Shown piece after piece: positions 50,931 through 60,568 of a stretch of 64,000 nucleotides of DNA. Made by a program: the position numbers and the translations under genes. The stretch's first letter is position 1, and the number at the start of each line of letters is the position of its first letter. The notes under the pieces were generated by a model. The model worked only from the letters and a program-made list of their open reading frames with translations. It did not search any database and had not been told where the DNA came from. The stretch is taken from contig PLZW01000037.1 in assembly GCA_003153575.1 (NCBI GenBank), positions 62,001-126,000 on the forward strand. Reading direction: 5' to 3'. The DNA comes from Acidimicrobiaceae bacterium. GTDB lineage: Bacteria > Actinomycetota > Acidimicrobiia > Acidimicrobiales > RAAP-2.

Positions 50931-53900
50931 CGCACCCCGTGGACGTGCCCTTCGACATCTACGGCGCCCTCCCAACCGGACGAGTCGCCATCGAGGCCAG
51001 CGCGGGGACCGGCAAGACGTTCACGCTGGCGGAGCTGGCCACCCGCTACCTCGCCGAACGGGACATCTCCCCAGCCGACCTGCTGATCGTCACGTTCACC
51101 CGGGCGGCCACCGCCGAGCTGCGGTCGCGCATCCGCCAACAGATGGTCGAGGTCGCCGCCGCCCTCGGCGGCTCCGCTCCCTATGAGGGGAACAGCGACC
51201 TCGTCCACCATCTGGTATCGACGGACCGGGACGTCCGGCGGGCGCGCCTCGAGCAGGCGGTGAGCGAGTTCGACTCGGCATCGATCTCGACCATCCACGG
51301 CTTCGCCACCCAGGTGCGTCGCACATTGAGCCTCTCGTCGGCCATCGATCCCGACGCACGGTTGATGGTCAGTCCCGACGAACTGATCGACGCGGCCTCG
51401 GCCGATGCCCTGGCCGCCGCCTCGGACAGGAACCTCGACCCCCAGGACTTCCCGAAGCTGGCCATCGTGCGGGCGGCCACCGAGGAACGCATGGCCGGGC
51501 CCGACCTGCACCTGGTGCCGGACGGCGCCGATCCCTCGGTGCCCGCACATTGCGAGCTGGTCCGTGAGCTGGTGGAGGACGCGGTCGGCCGGCTCGAGTC
51601 CCGCCGCACGTCCGAGGGCACCATCGGCTTCGACGACCTCCTGCTGCAGCTCCGCCGGGCGCTGGAGGACGAAGGAGCGGCCGCCGTGGTCGCGGCCCTG
51701 CAGAAGCGCTACAAGGTCGTGCTCATCGACGAGTTCCAGGACACCGACCGGGTCCAGTGGGACATCTTCTCCGCACTGTTCGCCCGACCCGGATCCGACG
51801 GTGCACTGGTGCTGGTGGGTGACCCGAAGCAGGCCATCTACCGGTTCCGGGGCGCCGACATCGGCGTCTACCTCGACGCCGTCGGCGGTGACCCGGACGT
51901 CCGGCGGTACACCCTCAACACGAACTGGAGGGCCGACGGCGCCTGCCTGGGCGGGCTTCGGACGCTGCTCGCAGGGGCCACGTTCGGCGATGCCCAGATC
52001 GGCTACGTCGACGTGGATCCCGCGCCGGAGCACCGCGATCGTCGGATGGTCGATGCCACCGGCGCGTCGTTATCCGGCCTCCACCTACGGGCCGCCGTCG
52101 GGCCGGAACTTCCCCTCAACGACAAGGGGAACCCGGACATGGAGGCCATCGGCGACATGATCCGGCTGGACCTGGTCGCCCACGTCCGAGGGCTGCTCGA
52201 TGGGTCGCAGATCCCGACGTCGCAGAAGGATCCGACCTTGCGGAATCTCCGGCCGTCCGACATCGCCGTCCTGCTCACAGGGTGGACCGACGCCCATGCC
52301 GTCCAGGCCGCGCTCGTCCGCCAGGGAGTCCCTGCCGTGGTGGCCGGCGCGGGAAGTGTTCTTACGTCCGAGGCGGCCGACCAGGTCGGCTACCTCCTGC
52401 ACGCCATGGAGCGCCCGGGCGATCTGCGCCGGGCGCGGACATTCGCACTGTCGTGGTTCGAACGTTGGACCGTCGAGCAGGTGGCGGCGAGTGACGACGC
52501 CGACCTGGCCGGACTCCAGGATCGACTCACCACCTGGGCCCTGCACCTGGCCGAGCGGTCGGTGGCGGAGGTTCTGGCCGAGGTGTGGGCCGAGAGCGGA
52601 GTCGTGGCCCATGTGCTCGGCATGACGGACGGGGACCGGAAGGCGACGGATCTCGACCACCTCGCCGAGCTACTCCACGGTGGCTCGCCCCAGGGTCGGT
52701 CCGGAGTCTCCGGCCTGGTCCACCTCCTCGGCTGGGCGCCCGACGCCGAAGCTGACGCCGATACGGATTCCGACGTCACCGCCCGCCGGATCGAGTCCGA
52801 GGCGGAGGCCGTGCAGATCATGACGATCTGGAAGGCCAAGGGGCTGGAGTTCCCTGTCGTGTGCCTCCCGAGCCTGTGGAGGAAGGCACGGGACCGCGAC
52901 GCACTGGTGTACACCGACCCGGTCACCGCCGTCCGGACGCTCGACGTGACCAAGAACGGGGAGTGGCCGGACAAGGCGGCGCTCAAAGCTCGCCAGGACA
53001 TCGCCAAGTCCGAGGAGATGGCGGAGCGATTGCGGATCCTCTACGTGGCCCTGACCCGGGCCCGGCATCACACGGTGGTGTGGTGGTCGAGGAACAACAA
53101 CTCTGTGTCGAACGCTCTCACGCGCCTGCTGTTCGCCCGGGACGGCGATGGCGTCATCGTCCCTGATCTACTGGACCCGGCGACTCCGAAGGGGGACAAG
53201 TTCAAGGTGCCCACTGCCGTTGGGGTGGTCCCGGCGCTCGAACGACTGGCGGCGGACTCCGACGGGGCGGTCACCACCACCGTCATGCCGACAAGAGTCC
53301 CACCGCGGACACAATGGGTCGACCCGACGGCGACGTCAGAGCGACCTGCCCTCCTGGTTGCCGACTTCGACGTGACACCCGACCGTTCCGTGCACCGGTG
53401 GTCGTTCACCTCGATGACGGCCGGGCTGCACGAGGATCGGAGCGACCCCTACGACTCCAGCGGGGCCGACTCGGGAGCGGACGACGAGTCGTCGACCGCA
53501 GAAGGGGTGGAACCCACGGAGCCGAGCGGTGACGGCGGGACCGAGCCGGCCGACGGGCCGTTCGACCTGCTCCATGCCGGTACGGCGTTCGGCACGTTCG
53601 TCCACGGCGTGCTCGAGGAGGTGGACTTCGCTTCCTCGTCGCTCGACCGCGACCTCGAACTGGCCATCCGCAGCCAGGCACGCCGGCGTGGGGTCGACCT
53701 GGGAACGCTTGCCCCCGAAGGTCTGGACGGTGTCCAACTCCTGATCGACGGCTTGCGATCCACCATCGGGAGCCCGCTCGGATCCCTGTTCAGCGGTGGG
53801 AGCCTGGCCGACCTCGCCATCACCGACCGACTGGACGAGCTCGGGTTCGACATGCGGGTGGGTGACGGCGGGAGGCACCCCTCGGTGCAGGACATCGGTC

Positions 53901-54409
53901 GACTCGTCGTCAGGCACCTCGACCCCGGCCATCCGCTCCTGGCGTGGGCGGCTGGTCTCGCCGGGGGGGCCATCGAGATCGAATTGGCCGGCTATCTGAC
54001 CGGCTCGATCGACCTCGTGGCCCGGGTCCGCGACGACGCAGTGGGGGACAGGTTCGTGGTCGCCGACTACAAGACGAACCGGCTGACCCGTCCGGGCAGC
54101 ACCGCCGGCACCGACGCCTACGGGCCGGTCCCCATGGTCGACGCCATGATGGAACACCACTACCCGCTGCAGGCCCTGCTCTACGCTGTCGCCCTGCACC
54201 GCTATCTCCGGTGGCGCGCGCCCGTCGACGGTGCGGCCACCCGGGTGAGCGGTGCCGCCTATCTCTTCGTGCGGGGCATGACGGGTGGCGACGTCCCGGT
54301 GACCGACGGCCAGCCCCACGGCGTGTACTCCTGGGAGCTCTCTCCGGACCTGGTCGTCGGGCTCAGCGACCTCCTCGCCGGCCGACCGATACCCGGGGTC
54401 GTGCGATGA
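50927..54409 (+). CDS. recB: Exodeoxyribonuclease V subunit beta (RecB)
   Basis: A 1160-residue UvrD-type helicase with C-terminal nuclease. Walker A is ASAGTGKT (24-31). Motif II DEFQDTD is at 268. The GDPKQAIYRFRGADI segment is motif III, and LRILYVALTRAR is motif VI. The nuclease has GTFVHGVLEEVDF and D1047-Y-K1049 (DYKTN), with QALLYAVALHRYL in the C-terminus, so both activities look intact. The start GTG overlaps recC; the stop overlaps recD by ATGA. Gene order recC-recB-recD is the actinobacterial one. Confidence 0.94.
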   Translation: MTHPVDVPFDIYGALPTGRVAIEASAGTGKTFTLAELATRYLAERDISPADLLIVTFTRAATAELRSRIRQQMVEVAAALGGSAPYEGNSDLVHHLVSTDRDVRRARLEQAVSEFDSASISTIHGFATQVRRTLSLSSAIDPDARLMVSPDELIDAASADALAAASDRNLDPQDFPKLAIVRAATEERMAGPDLHLVPDGADPSVPAHCELVRELVEDAVGRLESRRTSEGTIGFDDLLLQLRRALEDEGAAAVVAALQKRYKVVLIDEFQDTDRVQWDIFSALFARPGSDGALVLVGDPKQAIYRFRGADIGVYLDAVGGDPDVRRYTLNTNWRADGACLGGLRTLLAGATFGDAQIGYVDVDPAPEHRDRRMVDATGASLSGLHLRAAVGPELPLNDKGNPDMEAIGDMIRLDLVAHVRGLLDGSQIPTSQKDPTLRNLRPSDIAVLLTGWTDAHAVQAALVRQGVPAVVAGAGSVLTSEAADQVGYLLHAMERPGDLRRARTFALSWFERWTVEQVAASDDADLAGLQDRLTTWALHLAERSVAEVLAEVWAESGVVAHVLGMTDGDRKATDLDHLAELLHGGSPQGRSGVSGLVHLLGWAPDAEADADTDSDVTARRIESEAEAVQIMTIWKAKGLEFPVVCLPSLWRKARDRDALVYTDPVTAVRTLDVTKNGEWPDKAALKARQDIAKSEEMAERLRILYVALTRARHHTVVWWSRNNNSVSNALTRLLFARDGDGVIVPDLLDPATPKGDKFKVPTAVGVVPALERLAADSDGAVTTTVMPTRVPPRTQWVDPTATSERPALLVADFDVTPDRSVHRWSFTSMTAGLHEDRSDPYDSSGADSGADDESSTAEGVEPTEPSGDGGTEPADGPFDLLHAGTAFGTFVHGVLEEVDFASSSLDRDLELAIRSQARRRGVDLGTLAPEGLDGVQLLIDGLRSTIGSPLGSLFSGGSLADLAITDRLDELGFDMRVGDGGRHPSVQDIGRLVVRHLDPGHPLLAWAAGLAGGAIEIELAGYLTGSIDLVARVRDDAVGDRFVVADYKTNRLTRPGSTAGTDAYGPVPMVDAMMEHHYPLQALLYAVALHRYLRWRAPVDGAATRVSGAAYLFVRGMTGGDVPVTDGQPHGVYSWELSPDLVVGLSDLLAGRPIPGVVR

Positions 54410-56262
54410 CCGGGCTGGCGTCACTTTGGTCGACGGAGCGGGTCGACGGCGTCCTCGCGCCGTTCGCGGAGGCCGGACTGGTGGGTCCCTTCGAGATCCA
54501 GCTGGCGGCGGCGGCCGGACGGGCTGCGCCCGACGCATCGGACGACGAACTGCTCGCCCTGGCCCTGGTGGCCCGGGCCACCCGCCTCGGACACGTCTGC
54601 CTCGATCTCGACCAGGTGCGGCGCCAGGTCGCCGCCAGTCAGGACGACGAGGGGACGGCCGTCGAACTGCCACTTCCCGACGTCGGATCATGGTCTCGGA
54701 CCCTTGCATCGGGCCTCCTGGTGGCGGCCCCCGATCGGGCGCACGACGACCCGCTCCGACCGCTCGTGTGGGATGGAGTCCGGCTCTACCTCCAGCGGTA
54801 CTGGTCGTTCGAGCTCGCCGTCGCCGAACAGATCATCGTCCGCAGCGCGTCGGCACCCGACGGTGTCGATGGACTGCGCCCGTCGCACGTGGATGCCGCG
54901 CTCGAAGCGGTGTTCCCTGCCGAGGCGCCCGATGAGCCGGATCTCCAGCGCCTGGCCGCCCGCCGGGCGCTGATCCATCCGGTGACCGTCATGGCCGGTG
55001 GCCCTGGCACGGGCAAGACCCACACCGTCGCCCGGATCCTCGCCGCCACGCTGCTCATGTCCGAGGCACGGGGCGAGTCGGCCCGCGTCGCCTTGGCCGC
55101 GCCCACCGGCAAAGCTGCCGGACGCATGAAGGAGGCGGTGGACGACCGCGTGGCCGACATGGTCACGGCCGGCCTGATCGACCAACGCATGGCTGTCCGA
55201 ATGCGGGCCGTGACGCCGACGACGATCCACTCGCTCCTCGGGTCCCTCGGCCGCTCGGGGTTCCGGCACGACCGGACGAACCCGGTCCCTCATGACCTGG
55301 TCATCGTCGACGAGACGTCGATGGTCTCCCTCCCACTCCTCGCCCGCCTCCTTGACGCGCTCCGGCCGGCGGCGCGCCTGGTGTTGGTCGGCGACCCGTC
55401 GCAGCTCAGCAGCATCGAGGCCGGTACCGTGATGGCCGACCTCGTCGGCCCCGGCGACGACGAGTCCCCGCAGGCCGACCGACCGTTGGCCGGAAAGGTG
55501 ACCGAGCTCCGCGCCGGACACCGGTTCCTGTCCGGGTCGACGACATCAGCGCTGTCGCACGCCATCAAGCGGGGCGACGCCGATGGGGCGATGGCCCTCC
55601 TCGATGCGGGCGACGCCGAGGTGCACTGGATCCGTCCCGAGGACACGGGAGCGATGGCCGCACTCCGCCGCGGCATGATCGACGCCGCCCGCCAGATCGT
55701 GCTGGCCGGTCTGGCCGGACAGGACCGGACGGCATTGGATGCCGCCGAACGGGTCAAGGTGCTCGCCGCCGTCCGCCACGGGCCGAACGGCCTCTTCGAG
55801 TGGAGCGACGCCATCAGCAACGGTGTCTGGGACGCGCTGCCGGTGGCCAAGCGGTCCGGGTGGCCGAGGATCGGGATGCCGGTCATGGTCACGGCCAACG
55901 ATCCCGTCAACCGACTCGTGAACGGCGACGTCGGTGTGGTGGTCGAGCTCGGGGGCGTCCGCCGGGCGGTCATCGGCGGGTCCGGCGAGCTGCGTCGGCT
56001 GGCCACGTCGCGTCTCGGGGAGTGGGAACCGTGGTGGGCGATGACGATCCACAAGAGCCAGGGGTCAGAGTTCTCCCACGCCGTGGTGGCGCTGCCGACG
56101 GTCGACTCGCCGATTCTCACCCGCGAGCTCCTCTACACGGCGGTCACCCGGGCGAAACCGGAAGTCACCGTCGTCGGGAGTGAGGAGATCATCCGCTTGG
56201 CCATCTCCCGCCCCGTGGCCCGGGCCTCGGGACTGCGTTACCGCCTGTGGCCGGGGGCCTGA
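54406..56262 (+). CDS. recD: Exodeoxyribonuclease V subunit alpha (RecD)
   Basis: A 618-residue SF1B 5'-3' helicase. Walker A is GGPGTGKT (198-205), motif II VDETSMVSL, motif III LVGDPSQLSSIEAG, and the RecD-type motif V WAMTIHKSQGSEFSHAVVAL; YTAVTRAKPEVTVV is motif VI. Complete helicase set. It completes the recC-recB-recD operon with 4-nt overlap. It ends three bp from the convergent methyltransferase gene. Confidence 0.94.
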   Translation: MTGLASLWSTERVDGVLAPFAEAGLVGPFEIQLAAAAGRAAPDASDDELLALALVARATRLGHVCLDLDQVRRQVAASQDDEGTAVELPLPDVGSWSRTLASGLLVAAPDRAHDDPLRPLVWDGVRLYLQRYWSFELAVAEQIIVRSASAPDGVDGLRPSHVDAALEAVFPAEAPDEPDLQRLAARRALIHPVTVMAGGPGTGKTHTVARILAATLLMSEARGESARVALAAPTGKAAGRMKEAVDDRVADMVTAGLIDQRMAVRMRAVTPTTIHSLLGSLGRSGFRHDRTNPVPHDLVIVDETSMVSLPLLARLLDALRPAARLVLVGDPSQLSSIEAGTVMADLVGPGDDESPQADRPLAGKVTELRAGHRFLSGSTTSALSHAIKRGDADGAMALLDAGDAEVHWIRPEDTGAMAALRRGMIDAARQIVLAGLAGQDRTALDAAERVKVLAAVRHGPNGLFEWSDAISNGVWDALPVAKRSGWPRIGMPVMVTANDPVNRLVNGDVGVVVELGGVRRAVIGGSGELRRLATSRLGEWEPWWAMTIHKSQGSEFSHAVVALPTVDSPILTRELLYTAVTRAKPEVTVVGSEEIIRLAISRPVARASGLRYRLWPGA

Positions 56263-56265
56263 GCC

Positions 56266-56997
56266 TCAGTCCCTCCGTCGCAGTGCGTAGTACGCCTTGA
56301 CCGAGGCGTCCGTCGCCGGCAACCCGTCCTCGTCGACCTCCTCCAGGAGCTCGAATCCTTCGGCCAGGAGGGCGCGCACCCGCTCCAGCGGCAGGGCCAG
56401 CTCGCCGATGCACTCGTGGTGGAGCTGGTAGCCGGTGCCGGCTGTCTGCTCGAAGATCCGGATGTCCCAGTCGGTGGCCCCCAGACCTTCGGGGTCGAGC
56501 GCGAACGACACGTCGATGATGGCGGTGCCGCCCTCGAAGTCGTAGACCCAGGGCGGCTCCTCGCCTAGGCGACGCAACTCGCCCACCGTATTGACGTCGA
56601 GCACGAACAGCCCGCCATCGGTCAGGTGGTCGTGGACGTTGGCGAACATCGAGACCCACGACGCCACGTCGCAGAGGTGGTTGACGGAGTCGAACACGCA
56701 GGCGACCACGTCGAACCGGCGACCGAGGTCGAACGAGGCCATGTCGCCCTCGACTAAGTGCGCCCCGGGCACCTTGGCCGCGGCGATGGCCAGCATGGCG
56801 GGGGAGCGGTCGAGCCCGGTCAGTGCGGCACCGGTGTCGAGCCGGGCGAGGATCGACCCCGTCCCGCACCCCAACTCGAGGATCGACGCGGCCTCGGGCC
56901 GGTAGCGGGCGATGGTCGAGTTGACCCGCGACGCCCGGGGTGCGGGGTCGTCCATGACGACGTCGTAGAAGGCGGCGAAGCGCTCGTAGGCGACCAT
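56266..56997 (-). CDS. Class I SAM-dependent methyltransferase
   Basis: A 243-residue methyltransferase. SAM motif I is ILELGCGTGSILARLD, motif II GLDRSPAM and motif III VACVFDSVNHL. The substrate is unknown. The N-terminus MVAYERFAAFYDVVMDD is typical. The start is preceded by a weak GGTGG. It is divergent from the amidase. Confidence 0.8.
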   Translation of the reverse strand: MVAYERFAAFYDVVMDDPAPRASRVNSTIARYRPEAASILELGCGTGSILARLDTGAALTGLDRSPAMLAIAAAKVPGAHLVEGDMASFDLGRRFDVVACVFDSVNHLCDVASWVSMFANVHDHLTDGGLFVLDVNTVGELRRLGEEPPWVYDFEGGTAIIDVSFALDPEGLGATDWDIRIFEQTAGTGYQLHHECIGELALPLERVRALLAEGFELLEEVDEDGLPATDASVKAYYALRRRD

Positions 56998-57062
56998 GGT
57001 CCACCGTGCCACACGCAGGGGACCGCGGGCGTCGACCCCGGCCGTTGCCGGCCGCTCTGGCC

Positions 57063-57068
57063 TACAGT
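57063..57068 (+). promoter_or_regulatory. -10 box of the amidase transcript
   Basis: TACAGT ends seven nt before the amidase ATG, with no Shine-Dalgarno. Confidence 0.55.
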
Positions 57069-57075
57069 GCCCCGC

Positions 57076-58479
57076 ATGGACGAGCACGCTTCCGCTATCG
57101 ACACCGCCGCCGCCATCCGCGCCAAGGAGGTGAGCCCGCTCGAGGTGCTCGATGCCACCCTGGCCAGGATCGATGCCCGCAATCCGGCCCTCAACGCGGT
57201 GATCTGGCGCAACGACGACGACGCCCGCGCCATGGCCCGCGCCCTGGGCGACCGGATCGTCGGCGGCGTCACCGACCTCCCACCCTTTGCCGGCGTCCCG
57301 CTCCCGATCAAGGACCTGCTGCCCGTGGCCGGCCAGCCCGTCACGTTCGGATCCATGGGCGCTCCGGAGGGCCCGGCAGCACAGTCGGAGCCGGTGGTCA
57401 CGGCGTTCGTCGACGCCGGGTTCATCCTGTGCGGGCGCACCAACGCGCCGGAGTTCGGCTCGGTCACCGTCACCGAGAACACGCGGTTCGGGGTCACCCG
57501 GAACCCGTGGGACACCTCGTGCACCCCCGGGGGCTCGAGCGGGGGTGCAGCCTCGTCGGTGGCCTCGGGCATGTTCGCGGCGGCCCACGCCGGCGACGGC
57601 GGTGGTTCGATCCGCATCCCGGCGTCGTGCTGCGGCCTGGTGGGCCACAAGCCCAGCCGTGGCCGGGTGGCCGACACCGTGCCGGGCTGGTCCGGGCTCA
57701 CCACCGAGGGCGTGCTCACCCGTACGGTGGCGGACTCGGCCGCCATCCTCGACGTCATCAGCCATCCCGACCCCTTGGCCTGGTGGAGCCCGCCCGGCAA
57801 GGAGCGTCCCTTCGCCGAGGAGGTCGGGGCCCATCCCGGCCGACTGCGCGTGGTGGTCAACACCGTCTCCGCCCTCGGCGTCGAGGTGGCACCGGAGGCC
57901 GTGGCCGCCGTCGACCACGCGGCTTCGCTCCTCGAGTCGCTCGGTCACCACGTCACCCGCCTCGACGCCGACCTGTTCGACCCGGTCGACCTCGGCCACT
58001 TCCTCCACGTGATGCAGGCCGGCTTCGCCGACCACCTGGACATCGACCCCGCCGACATGGAGCCCCACAACCAGGTCTCGTGCGCGGCGGGCCGTGCCCT
58101 CGACAGCCTGACCTTCGCCAGTTCATTGGCCACGCTCCAACGCATGACGCGGGTCCTCCTGGCCCGCTTCGACGACGAGTTCGACCTGTTGGTCACCCCG
58201 ACCATGGCCATCGAGCCGCCGCCGGTCGGCCTGCTGGCCCAGGTGCACGCCCAACCCGACTTCCCGCCGATGGAGATCATTTCCATGGCCGCCTTCACCG
58301 CCGTGTTCAACATCACCGGCCAGCCGGCGGTCAGCCTGCCGCTGCACGTCTCGCCGTCGGGGCTGCCCGTCGGGGTCCAGATCGTGGCCGGCGCCTTCCG
58401 CGACGCCCAGCTGATCCGGGTGGCCGCCCAGCTCGAGGCGGCCGACCCGTGGATCCACCGGTTCCCGGCGTACACCTGA
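57076..58479 (+). CDS. Amidase (amidase signature family)
   Basis: A 467-residue amidase signature enzyme with the Ser-cisSer-Lys triad. The Lys lies in [11 protein letters not shown], the cis-Ser in [12 protein letters not shown] and the nucleophile Ser in [15 protein letters not shown]. It hydrolyses an amide to a carboxylate. The ATG is leaderless. It precedes the TrpB-like gene by 73 bp on the same strand, so they might be co-transcribed. GatA is unlikely since no GatB or GatC gene is present. Confidence 0.9.
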   Translation: MDEHASAIDTAAAIRAKEVSPLEVLDATLARIDARNPALNAVIWRNDDDARAMARALGDRIVGGVTDLPPFAGVPLPIKDLLPVAGQPVTFGSMGAPEGPAAQSEPVVTAFVDAGFILCGRTNAPEFGSVTVTENTRFGVTRNPWDTSCTPGGSSGGAASSVASGMFAAAHAGDGGGSIRIPASCCGLVGHKPSRGRVADTVPGWSGLTTEGVLTRTVADSAAILDVISHPDPLAWWSPPGKERPFAEEVGAHPGRLRVVVNTVSALGVEVAPEAVAAVDHAASLLESLGHHVTRLDADLFDPVDLGHFLHVMQAGFADHLDIDPADMEPHNQVSCAAGRALDSLTFASSLATLQRMTRVLLARFDDEFDLLVTPTMAIEPPPVGLLAQVHAQPDFPPMEIISMAAFTAVFNITGQPAVSLPLHVSPSGLPVGVQIVAGAFRDAQLIRVAAQLEAADPWIHRFPAYT

Positions 58480-58552
58480 GTCGGAGGCGGCCCGGGACAG
58501 GGCGGACGTAGGTCGCTATCTTGGACGGCACCAGCGATCAGGAGGTGTACCG

Positions 58553-59932
58553 ATGGCCATCGACGAGACCGTCCACCAGCACAAGTACCTGCTGGAGGAG
58601 AGCGAGATGCCGACCGCCTGGTACAACATCGTGCCCGATCTGCCGTCGCCGCCTCCGCCGGCCCTCCATCCCGGCACCCTCGAGCCCGCCGGCCCCGACG
58701 ACTTCGCGCCGCTGTTCCCCATGGACCTCATCCTCCAGGAGGTCAGCCAGGACCGCCACATCGACATCCCCGGCGCCGTCCTCGACGTCTACCGCCAGTG
58801 GCGGCCCAGTCCCTTGTTCCGGGCCCGCCGGCTGGAGCAGGCCCTCGACACCCCGGCCCGGATCTACTACAAGTACGAGGGCGGGTCGCCGGCCGGCTCG
58901 CACAAGCCCAACACCGCCGTCCCGCAGGCGTACTACAACGCCAAGGCAGGGGTGAAGCGCCTCACCACGGAGACGGGTGCCGGCCAGTGGGGCACCGCCT
59001 TGGCCTTCGCCTGTGCCCTGTTCGGTCTGGAGTGCGAGATCTGGCAGGTGGGCGCCAGCTTCGACCAGAAGCCCTACCGACGGCTGATGATGGAGGCCTT
59101 CGGCGGCGTGGTCCACCGGTCGCCCAGCGACCTGACCGCCTCCGGCCGGGCCGTCCTGGCCGCCGATCCGGACAGCCCGGGCTCACTCGGCATCGCCATC
59201 AGCGAGGCGGTCGAGGTGGCCGCTCCCGACCCCGAGGCCCGCTACGCCCTCGGCAGCGTGCTCAACCACGTGCTGCTGCACCAGACGATCATCGGCGAGG
59301 AGGCCCTGCTGCAGCTGGCCAAGGCCGGCGAGTCGGCCCCCGACCTGCTGGTGGGCTGCACCGGCGGCGGCTCCAACTTCGGCGGCCTGGCCTTCCCGTT
59401 CCTGAGGGAGAAGATGGCCGGCACCATGGACCCGACCATCCGTGCCGTCGAACCGGCGTCGTGCCCGTCGTTGACCCGCGGTGTCTACGCCTACGACTTC
59501 GGCGACACGGCCGGCATGACCCCGTTGATGAAGATGCACACCCTGGGCCACGACTTCATCCCGGACCCCATCCACGCCGGCGGGCTCCGCTACCACGGCA
59601 TGTCCCCGCTCATCTCCCACATCTACGAGCTGGGCATGATGGAGGCCATCGCCATCCCGCAGATGGAGTGCTTCGCGGCGGCCATGCAGTTCGTGCGGAC
59701 CGAGGGGATCCTGCCCGCACCTGAGCCGACGCACGCCATCGCCGCCGCCGTGCGGGAGGCCCTGGCCTGCAGAGAGTCGGGCGAGGAGAAGGTCATCCTG
59801 ACGGCACTGTGCGGCCACGGCCACTTCGACCTCGCCGCTTACGACTCCTATCTGAGCGGGAGGATGGTGGACGAGGAGATCTCCGATGCCCGCCTCGCCG
59901 CCGGGCTGGCCACGGTGCCCTCGGTGGCCTGA
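58553..59932 (+). CDS. trpB: TrpB-like pyridoxal-phosphate enzyme (TrpB2 type)
   Basis: A 459-residue tryptophan synthase beta-like protein of the TrpB2 group, with an N-terminal extension relative to TrpB1. The PLP Lys118 is in GSHKPNTA, the phosphate-binding glycine loop is [11 protein letters not shown], and LCGHGHFDL is near the C-terminus. TrpB2 proteins make Trp from indole and serine without TrpA. No trpA or other trp gene is nearby. AGGAGG precedes the ATG at good spacing. Confidence 0.88.
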   Translation: MAIDETVHQHKYLLEESEMPTAWYNIVPDLPSPPPPALHPGTLEPAGPDDFAPLFPMDLILQEVSQDRHIDIPGAVLDVYRQWRPSPLFRARRLEQALDTPARIYYKYEGGSPAGSHKPNTAVPQAYYNAKAGVKRLTTETGAGQWGTALAFACALFGLECEIWQVGASFDQKPYRRLMMEAFGGVVHRSPSDLTASGRAVLAADPDSPGSLGIAISEAVEVAAPDPEARYALGSVLNHVLLHQTIIGEEALLQLAKAGESAPDLLVGCTGGGSNFGGLAFPFLREKMAGTMDPTIRAVEPASCPSLTRGVYAYDFGDTAGMTPLMKMHTLGHDFIPDPIHAGGLRYHGMSPLISHIYELGMMEAIAIPQMECFAAAMQFVRTEGILPAPEPTHAIAAAVREALACRESGEEKVILTALCGHGHFDLAAYDSYLSGRMVDEEISDARLAAGLATVPSVA

Positions 59933-59988
59933 GCAGTGGCTGCCGGGTGACGCCGCGCCCGGACCGGGTGACCCTCGGCGGCTCCGGA

Positions 59989-59994
59989 TAGGTT
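59989..59994 (+). promoter_or_regulatory. -10 box of the MDMPI transcript
   Basis: TAGGTT ends seven nt before the ATG at 60002, with no Shine-Dalgarno. Confidence 0.5.
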
Positions 59995-60001
59995 CGGGGC
60001 G

Positions 60002-60568
60002 ATGGAACCCCTCGATGCCCTGGCCCTGGCCACGTCCACCTTCGTCCCCGTCCTCGACCAGGTCGGCCCGGACCGGCTGGGCGCGACGACGCCGTGTGAT
60101 GAGTGGGACGTGCAGGAGCTGCTCGGCCACATGGTGGTCGGGGCCCAGATGACGGTGGCCCTGCTCGACGGGGCGAGCCTGGACGAGGCCAAGTCCTTCT
60201 GGGGCCAGGAGTTCGGGGACGACGTCGTCGACGTCTGCCGGGAGGAGCTTGCCGTCCACCTGGACCGGTTCCAGGTCGTCACCGACTGGGAGGCGCCGGT
60301 CCACCACGTGGTGGGTGACATCCCCGCCGCCCAGCTCCTCGGATTCCGGATCGGCGACCTGACCCTGCACACGTGGGACCTGGCCACCGCACTGGGCGTC
60401 GACGACGGGATACCCGACGATCTGGCCGCGGTCGTGTTCGCCCAACTGGAGCCGATGGCGCCGTTCATCGGCGAGATCGGGGTGTTCGGCTCAGGCCCGT
60501 CCGGCACGGTGGGCGCGGACGCCCCGGTCAAGACCCGCCTGTTGGACCTGAGCGGACGCCGCCCCTGA
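60002..60568 (+). CDS. TIGR03086-type MDMPI/DinB-like protein
   Basis: A 188-residue member of the TIGR03086 (maleylpyruvate isomerase N-terminal-like) metal-binding group. The motif CDEWDVQELLGHMVVG gives the first metal His, and LTLHTWDLATALG the second (LHTWD). It probably binds zinc and may use mycothiol as cofactor. ATG leaderless. It converges with the ABC gene, and the two stop codons touch (TGATCA). Confidence 0.82.
   Translation: MEPLDALALATSTFVPVLDQVGPDRLGATTPCDEWDVQELLGHMVVGAQMTVALLDGASLDEAKSFWGQEFGDDVVDVCREELAVHLDRFQVVTDWEAPVHHVVGDIPAAQLLGFRIGDLTLHTWDLATALGVDDGIPDDLAAVVFAQLEPMAPFIGEIGVFGSGPSGTVGADAPVKTRLLDLSGRRP

Noticed and set aside
48024-50975. Long open frames antisense to recC
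   Set aside because: No start signal, no motif, and opposed to a complete RecC.
47544-56262. Phage-defence island around recBCD
   Set aside because: No restriction, retron, CBASS or other defence gene is next to it; this is standard repair.
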